64,000 bases of DNA, from positions 1 through 64,000 of the forward strand of contig JASJCB010000008.1 of NCBI GenBank assembly GCA_030066195.1. Direction: 5' to 3'. Both the position numbers and the translations under genes were made by a program. This document shows positions 59,620-64,000 of this stretch, piece by piece. The notes beneath the pieces are model-generated. The model was not told the origin of the DNA and ran no database searches. It saw nothing but the letters and a program-made list of their open reading frames with translations. The stretch is from Acidobacteriota bacterium. Lineage in GTDB: Bacteria; Acidobacteriota; Holophagae; Acanthopleuribacterales; Acanthopleuribacteraceae. How positions within the stretch are numbered: position 1 is the first letter of the stretch; every line of letters begins with the position of its first letter.

Positions 59620-60618
59620 TTAAGCCAGCCAATCGGTAGGGGGCTTGGGTTTGTTGGCGACGATTTCTTCGATGCGGCCCATCACCTCGTCGGTCAGCTT
59701 GGGAACCACCTCCAGGGACTTCAGGTTTTCTTCCAACTGGCTGAGGCGGGAAGCGCCCAGGATAACGGTGCTGACATTGGGGTTCTTCAAGCACCAGGCA
59801 ACGGCCATACAAGCCAGGGAGGTTTCCAACTCATCCGCAATCGCTTGAAGTTTGCCGGCGATTTCGATCTGGCGACGACCTTCCGGTGTTTCCACCTTCT
59901 TGCGCAGCCACTCGTAGCCGGGCAGGTTCATGCGGCTGTCGTCGGGGATGCCCTTGCTGTATTTACCGGTGAGGATCCCGGAAGCCAGGGGCGACCAGAT
60001 GGTGGTGCCCAAACCGCGTCCGTAAAGGGGCGCGTATTCGCCCTCGACCTTGTCGCGTTTCAAGAGGTTGTATTCCGGCTGCTCCATGGTGGGCGGATGC
60101 AGGCCCAGTTCGCGCGCAATACCATGCGCCTCGTTCAGTTGTGCGGCGCTCCATTCCGAGGTGCCCCAGTACATCACCTTGCCCTGGCTGACCAGATCGC
60201 TCATGGCGCGCACGGTTTCCTCGATCGGCGTACGCAGGTCGGGCCGGTGGCAGAAGTACAGGTCCAGATAGTCTACCCGCAAGCGCTTCATGGCCGCGTG
60301 ACAGGCGTCGAAGATGTGCTTCCGGTTCAATCCGCGTTGGGTGGGCTTGGACCCGCCCCACATGACCTTACTGCTGACGGTATAGGTGTCGCGGCTCCAA
60401 CCCAGTTTGGCCAGGGCGTTTCCCATGATCTCCTCGGATTTTCCGTGAGCGTAGACCTCGGCGTTGTCGAAGAAGTTGATGCCGTTTTCATAGGCGGTGC
60501 GAAGCATGTCGATGCCCAGCGTATCGTCGACCTGGTTGCCAAAGGTCACCCAGGACCCGAACGAGAGGGCGCTGACATACAAACCCGAATTTCCAAGGCG
60601 GCGGTATTCCATGTTCAT
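59620..60618 (-). CDS. Aldo/keto reductase (YghZ/Kv-beta type)
   Basis: The 332-aa NADPH-dependent oxidoreductase carries the aldo/keto reductase tetrad: Asp and Tyr in '[18 protein letters not shown]', Lys in '[11 protein letters not shown]' and His in '[16 protein letters not shown]'. '[18 protein letters not shown]' and '[13 protein letters not shown]' place it in the potassium-channel beta-subunit-like branch. Substrates are probably small aldehydes such as methylglyoxal; not determined by sequence. Confidence 0.92.
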   Translation of the reverse strand: MNMEYRRLGNSGLYVSALSFGSWVTFGNQVDDTLGIDMLRTAYENGINFFDNAEVYAHGKSEEIMGNALAKLGWSRDTYTVSSKVMWGGSKPTQRGLNRKHIFDACHAAMKRLRVDYLDLYFCHRPDLRTPIEETVRAMSDLVSQGKVMYWGTSEWSAAQLNEAHGIARELGLHPPTMEQPEYNLLKRDKVEGEYAPLYGRGLGTTIWSPLASGILTGKYSKGIPDDSRMNLPGYEWLRKKVETPEGRRQIEIAGKLQAIADELETSLACMAVAWCLKNPNVSTVILGASRLSQLEENLKSLEVVPKLTDEVMGRIEEIVANKPKPPTDWLA

Positions 60619-60683
60619 GTCAATGGCTCCTTTTTTTTGGGGGGATCGGCAGACCCCTATTATACATGCAGACCGTACGGTAC

Positions 60684-61637
60684 TCAGCCTTTTTTGCGAG
60701 CCGTCAGAATGGTTCGCCAGGGTGCGGGATGACCCTCCGCGGTGAGGTCGGCATTGTGCGGGTCGATGAAGTCCCGATAGCTGGGTCCCGGATTCCAGAG
60801 AGTGGTGCGTTGCTCGGCCGGTTCGTGCCGATTGGTCGCGACTTCCCGAATGTCGATAAAGCCGGCCCGAGTCATCATATGCTTCAGGGCGGTGACGGTA
60901 GGTACGAACCAGACATTGCGCATGCGTGCATAGCGATCGGGCGGAAACAGGCAGATGGAATCATCGCCGGGAATGACGATGGACTCCATCACCAAGAGCC
61001 CGCCCGGTTTCATTGCCTCGCGCAGGTTCCGTAGAATGCCCATGGGATCGCGGTGATGGTAGATGATGCCCATGCAGAAAACAGTATCCCACAGTTCCTT
61101 CCAACAGGCCAGTTCCTCCCAGCCCCACATGGCGAACTCCAGGTTGGGCGCCCCGGCATATCGCTGCAAGAGGTGGAACTGGTACCACAGCCTGGGGACG
61201 GGATCGATGCTCAGCAGGTAACGCGGCCTTTGCGGCAGGAGCCGAAAGAGATAGTAGCCGTTGTTGCTGCCCACGTCCAAGACCAGTTTGTCCTTTTGAT
61301 CCGGCAGGGCGTCGGCCAGGCGCTCCCATTTGAAATCACTGCGCCACTCGGCATCGATATCGATTCCGAACAAGTTGAAAGGTCCCTTCTTCCAGGGCAT
61401 CACGGCGCGCGCCGCCTGTTCCAAAACAACCCTGGCCGGATGGTCCGGGGCCAGGGGTGTTCCGATAGTCACTTGGGGGAGATCGAAGCGGCACAAGTCG
61501 GCGGTAAGCCCGGGGAGCCGGGGCCATAATTCCCGAATCGCCGCAAAGGGTTTCCAGTCGAGGCTCTTGTCTCGTTCCGCCTTGACCGAAGCCAGGACCT
61601 GAACATCCTTCTCATCCATCCATCGATAAACCTGCAT
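60684..61637 (-). CDS. cmoB: CmoB, tRNA U34 carboxymethyltransferase
   Basis: The 317-aa enzyme (E. coli CmoB is slightly longer) transfers a carboxymethyl group from carboxy-SAM to 5-hydroxyuridine in tRNA wobble position 34. Family blocks are 'RKGPFNLFGIDIDAEWRSD'-like 'KKGPFNLFGIDIDAEWRSDF', 'LVLDVGSNNGYYLFRL' (SAM site), 'VFCMGIIYHHRDPMGIL' and 'RMRNVWFVPTVTALKHMM'. The ATG at 61637 follows GGAGG; the frame extends upstream without a ribosome site. cmoA, which makes carboxy-SAM, is not adjacent. Confidence 0.9.
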   Translation of the reverse strand: MQVYRWMDEKDVQVLASVKAERDKSLDWKPFAAIRELWPRLPGLTADLCRFDLPQVTIGTPLAPDHPARVVLEQAARAVMPWKKGPFNLFGIDIDAEWRSDFKWERLADALPDQKDKLVLDVGSNNGYYLFRLLPQRPRYLLSIDPVPRLWYQFHLLQRYAGAPNLEFAMWGWEELACWKELWDTVFCMGIIYHHRDPMGILRNLREAMKPGGLLVMESIVIPGDDSICLFPPDRYARMRNVWFVPTVTALKHMMTRAGFIDIREVATNRHEPAEQRTTLWNPGPSYRDFIDPHNADLTAEGHPAPWRTILTARKKG

Positions 61638-61770
61638 GACAATCCTCCCGGTCGGTTTAGTTATAGGTGATTCCCCGGTCCACATGCAACTTGTCCGTTC
61701 AAGCCATGAGGTTTTACCCGGTAAGATCCAGATGAGAATTGCCGAATCAGCCGGGATTTACGGGTTTTAC

Positions 61771-61800
61771 TTGCGGGGCCGGCAAAGCCTCCCCTATACT
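61771..61800 (+). promoter_or_regulatory. Predicted promoter of the FHA-transglycosylase gene
   Basis: TTGCGG (61771-61776) and TATACT (61795-61800) are 18 bases apart, about 75 bases upstream of the chosen start codon. This placement argues against the longer open frame beginning at 61636. Confidence 0.45.
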
Positions 61801-61875
61801 AGGAATGACAGAGAGAGCTCGGAATCCACCCAGATACCATTCATTGACCCAATCGGTTACTCATTCAATCGTTGT

Positions 61876-63327
61876 ATGCCTATGGAAGATTCCTCGAAAA
61901 AGAAGGTGAAGGCCTGGCTTATGGCGCTCACGGGACCTGAGGCCGGAACGCGTTATCTCATCAAGAATAACGTCTGGCGGATCGGGCGTGATGCGGCTAA
62001 TGATTTAGTGCCCGGCGGCCGTAGCGCCGCCGCCGTATCGGGGAAGCACATGGCCATTACGCGCGAGGGCCAATCCTTCTTGTTGCGCGATGCGGGCAGC
62101 ACCAACGGCACCTATGTCAACGACAAGAAGGTGGAAGAAGCCATATTGGAGAACCGTACCCTGATTTCGTTGGGGCCCAGCGGCCCGCGTTTCCAATTCC
62201 TCATCGAAGAGGATGTGGGCGACGGCGAGAAGACCCTGGTCCAGCCGCGCCGGTTCGTGCTGGACCGTGACGGCATCCGCGAAAAAAAGGTCGAGGAAAC
62301 GCACGGCAGCCTGATCCGCGAGGCCGTCGACAAGGCCCGCGCCGCCCGCGAGTCCGGCAAGGGCGGCCAGACCGAAATCATCATGCGCGAGATGCTGACC
62401 AAGGCCGTACGGCGTTCGCGGCGTAATTTGAAGATTGCCATCGCCCTGCTGACGCTCTCACTGATCGGAGGCGGCTGGTGGTCCATGAACACCATCGGCA
62501 GCTTGAAGGCGACCAAAACCGAAATCGACAGCAAGATCAACCGCATCGAAACCGATCTCGCCGCAGCCGATGATCCCGAAAAGATCGAGGCCCTGATCCA
62601 GGAACTGGACGGCTACCAGGAACGGGCGCGCGACATTCAAAAGAGTCTGCTCTATCAATTAGGCGTGGGCGACGAGGAACACGATTACATCGAATCCGAG
62701 ATCAAGAAGATCCTGGTCGCTTTCGGCGCCGAGACCTATAGCCTGCCGCCGGAATTCGTATTGCTGGTGCGCAAGTACGTCAACCAGTACCAGGGTCCGG
62801 ATCGGCCGAACATGGAGCGCGCCCTGATTACCTCGCGCAAGGAACTGGACCGGATTCGCGCCGTCTTGAAAGAAAACAACCTGCTCCCTGACCTGGCCTA
62901 CATGGTGTTGGTGGAAACCGGTTTCCGCCTGAACAGCCGCAGCCGTCGCGGCGCCGCGGGGCCCTGGCAATTGCGCTACCGCACGGCCAAGGCGTACGGG
63001 CTGGTGGTGGAACGCGGTAACGACGAACGCTATGACCTGGAAAAATCAACCAAGGCAGCGGGCCGTTACATCCGCTCCCTGATCGCCGACTTCGGCGCCG
63101 GCAGTTCGTTCATGTTGGTTCTGGCCGCGTATAACCTGGGACCCACCAAGGTGCGCAGCATCATTCGCAAGGTGGAGGATCCCATCAAGCACCGCAACTT
63201 CTGGTATCTCTACCGAACCCGGGCTCTGCCGCCGGAAACCCGCGAATACGTGCCCAAGGTCATCGCGGCCATCATCATCGGCCGCAACCCCGACCGCTTC
63301 GGCATCGAAGCTCCCGCCACCATCTAA
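61876..63327 (+). CDS. FHA domain-lytic transglycosylase fusion
   Basis: The 483-aa protein joins an N-terminal FHA phosphothreonine-binding domain (~13-110; 'RYLIKNNVWRIGRDAANDLV', 'DAGSTNGTYVNDKKV'), one transmembrane helix (~187-205), a coiled coil and a periplasmic MltD-type transglycosylase domain. The catalytic Glu is in 'YMVLVETGFRLNSRSRRGAA' (~349), followed by GPWQ and 'VLAAYNLGPTKVRSI'. It should cleave peptidoglycan glycan strands, with activity or location set by Ser/Thr phosphorylation inside the cell. The start is uncertain: ATG 61876 or 61882, neither with a clear ribosome site. A tail copy survives at 831-935. Confidence 0.88.
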   Translation: MPMEDSSKKKVKAWLMALTGPEAGTRYLIKNNVWRIGRDAANDLVPGGRSAAAVSGKHMAITREGQSFLLRDAGSTNGTYVNDKKVEEAILENRTLISLGPSGPRFQFLIEEDVGDGEKTLVQPRRFVLDRDGIREKKVEETHGSLIREAVDKARAARESGKGGQTEIIMREMLTKAVRRSRRNLKIAIALLTLSLIGGGWWSMNTIGSLKATKTEIDSKINRIETDLAAADDPEKIEALIQELDGYQERARDIQKSLLYQLGVGDEEHDYIESEIKKILVAFGAETYSLPPEFVLLVRKYVNQYQGPDRPNMERALITSRKELDRIRAVLKENNLLPDLAYMVLVETGFRLNSRSRRGAAGPWQLRYRTAKAYGLVVERGNDERYDLEKSTKAAGRYIRSLIADFGAGSSFMLVLAAYNLGPTKVRSIIRKVEDPIKHRNFWYLYRTRALPPETREYVPKVIAAIIIGRNPDRFGIEAPATI

Positions 63328-63340
63328 GATTTTCAGGTCT

Positions 63341-64000
63341 TCAGAACATCATCGACAATTCTCGGCGCGTGGGCATGGTCGGATCGGGGAATGAACCTCT
63401 TCGGAAGAAGATTTCGGCGGCCGGGGCTTGGAAGGGCGGTTGCTTCAGCAGGATGACGGCCGCTTCGCACAGGAAAGGAATGGTCAGGTAGTTCATCAGT
63501 CTTCTCAGCAAGAGGCGCTTGGTGAAGCGTCGGCGGAAGCGCTTTCCCCTGTAGGCTTTCAGGATCGTCGGGTCTCCGTCGCTCAGGTAGTTGTCGACGA
63601 TCTTGCAGGCAAATTGGGTCAGGCGTAGGCAAGGGTCCAGGCCGCCCGCCGTGAGAGGGGAGACCGCGCCCGTTGCGTCGCCGATCAGCAGGCCGCGCCG
63701 GTTCGCCAGTCGGTTACCGATGCCGCCTACCGGGATCAGGCCGCCGCGGTGTTCCAGGATGTCCTCCGGGTTCAGCTTGAATCGATTCGTCATCTGTCCT
63801 TTGTAGGTTTCCAGGCTTTGCTTTGGTGAGAAGCGACCCGGCAGACCCGCCACGCCCACGTGTTTGTGAAAACCGTCTACCGTTGTCCAAGCCAGGTAGC
63901 CCGGGGCCAGACGGGGATCGATGGTGCAGTAAAGGCCCGGTGCAGCGTCTTCCTCCATTTTTTGTCGGTAGATGGTTTCCGCGCCTACCAGGAAACGGTG
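63341..64000 (-). CDS. Geranylgeranyl-reductase-like flavoprotein, partial
   Basis: The frame is open to the window's right edge, so the N-terminus (FAD P-loop) is missing. The visible ~219 residues contain 'RGLLIGDATGAVSPLTAGGL', the conserved FAD-binding GDAAG-type motif of geranylgeranyl reductases and related monooxygenases, and 'GVAGLPGRFSPKQ'. The tail is basic with a hydrophobic stretch ('LMNYLTIPFLCEAAVILL'). The family reduces isoprenoid double bonds or oxidises aromatic substrates; which applies here is open. It converges on the transglycosylase gene with a 13-base gap. Confidence 0.75.
   Translation of the reverse strand, partial: HRFLVGAETIYRQKMEEDAAPGLYCTIDPRLAPGYLAWTTVDGFHKHVGVAGLPGRFSPKQSLETYKGQMTNRFKLNPEDILEHRGGLIPVGGIGNRLANRRGLLIGDATGAVSPLTAGGLDPCLRLTQFACKIVDNYLSDGDPTILKAYRGKRFRRRFTKRLLLRRLMNYLTIPFLCEAAVILLKQPPFQAPAAEIFFRRGSFPDPTMPTRRELSMMF

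Overview
The window is GC-rich bacterial chromosome, read as a member of Acidobacteriota (best guess a Holophagae/Acanthopleuribacter-like lineage). This is inference from gene content: two TonB-dependent receptors with an N-terminal carboxypeptidase-regulatory domain, a long Ser/Thr kinase with a TPR tail, an FHA-transglycosylase fusion, a DUF4388 protein and an envelope-stress psp cluster. There is no rRNA, no tRNA that I can see, and no phage or complete insertion sequence.

Layout. 1-3403: an ArsR-like regulator abutting a 3' gene remnant, then a TonB-dependent receptor. 3404-6606: a decayed region with broken genes (serine recombinase tail, DUF6880 tail) and long arrays of a degenerate repeat with a 42-43 bp period. 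6607-22628: a glycogen/alpha-glucan cluster. A HexR-like RpiR regulator, glgB, glgX, malQ and a DUF4032 pseudokinase-like gene form one overlapping operon, followed by a very large secreted pullulanase and glgP. The promoter upstream carries two identical TGTAG-N5-CTACA operators, one of them on top of the -10 box. 22864-26775: an HD hydrolase, an ATPase with a nuclease-like tail, another 42-bp array and an unknown gene. 26811-30008 (minus): cyclase, malate dehydrogenase, Na+-dependent transporter. 30197-35248: DUF4388/SPOR-like protein, thioredoxin, GGDEF-EAL protein. 35257-40376: thiE, DUF3565, an aspartyl protease and bioF-bioD-bioA. 40585-45664: DUF6916, DUF454, a nuclease-tail fragment, a further 42-bp array with a leader related to the first region, lnt and a B12-binding radical SAM enzyme. 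45665-47604: a TetR remnant with a leftover palindrome, a winged-helix gene and a small unannotated gene encoding a microviridin/marinostatin-type graspetide precursor. 47605-63327: ankyrin and YccF membrane proteins, a Lys-rich HhH protein, kinase, carboxypeptidase-like enzyme, second TonB receptor, the psp module with a predicted sigma-54 promoter and a 50-aa membrane peptide, aldo/keto reductase, cmoB and the FHA-transglycosylase. The window ends inside a geranylgeranyl-reductase-like flavoprotein.

The two most unusual things are the graspetide precursor at 47361-47492 (minus), which has no ATP-grasp ligase anywhere in the window, and the family of 42-bp-phased repeat arrays at 4694-5206, 5526-6110, 25498-25666 and 42106-42500. 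Two of these arrays share an ungapped 140-bp stretch spanning their leader and first repeat.
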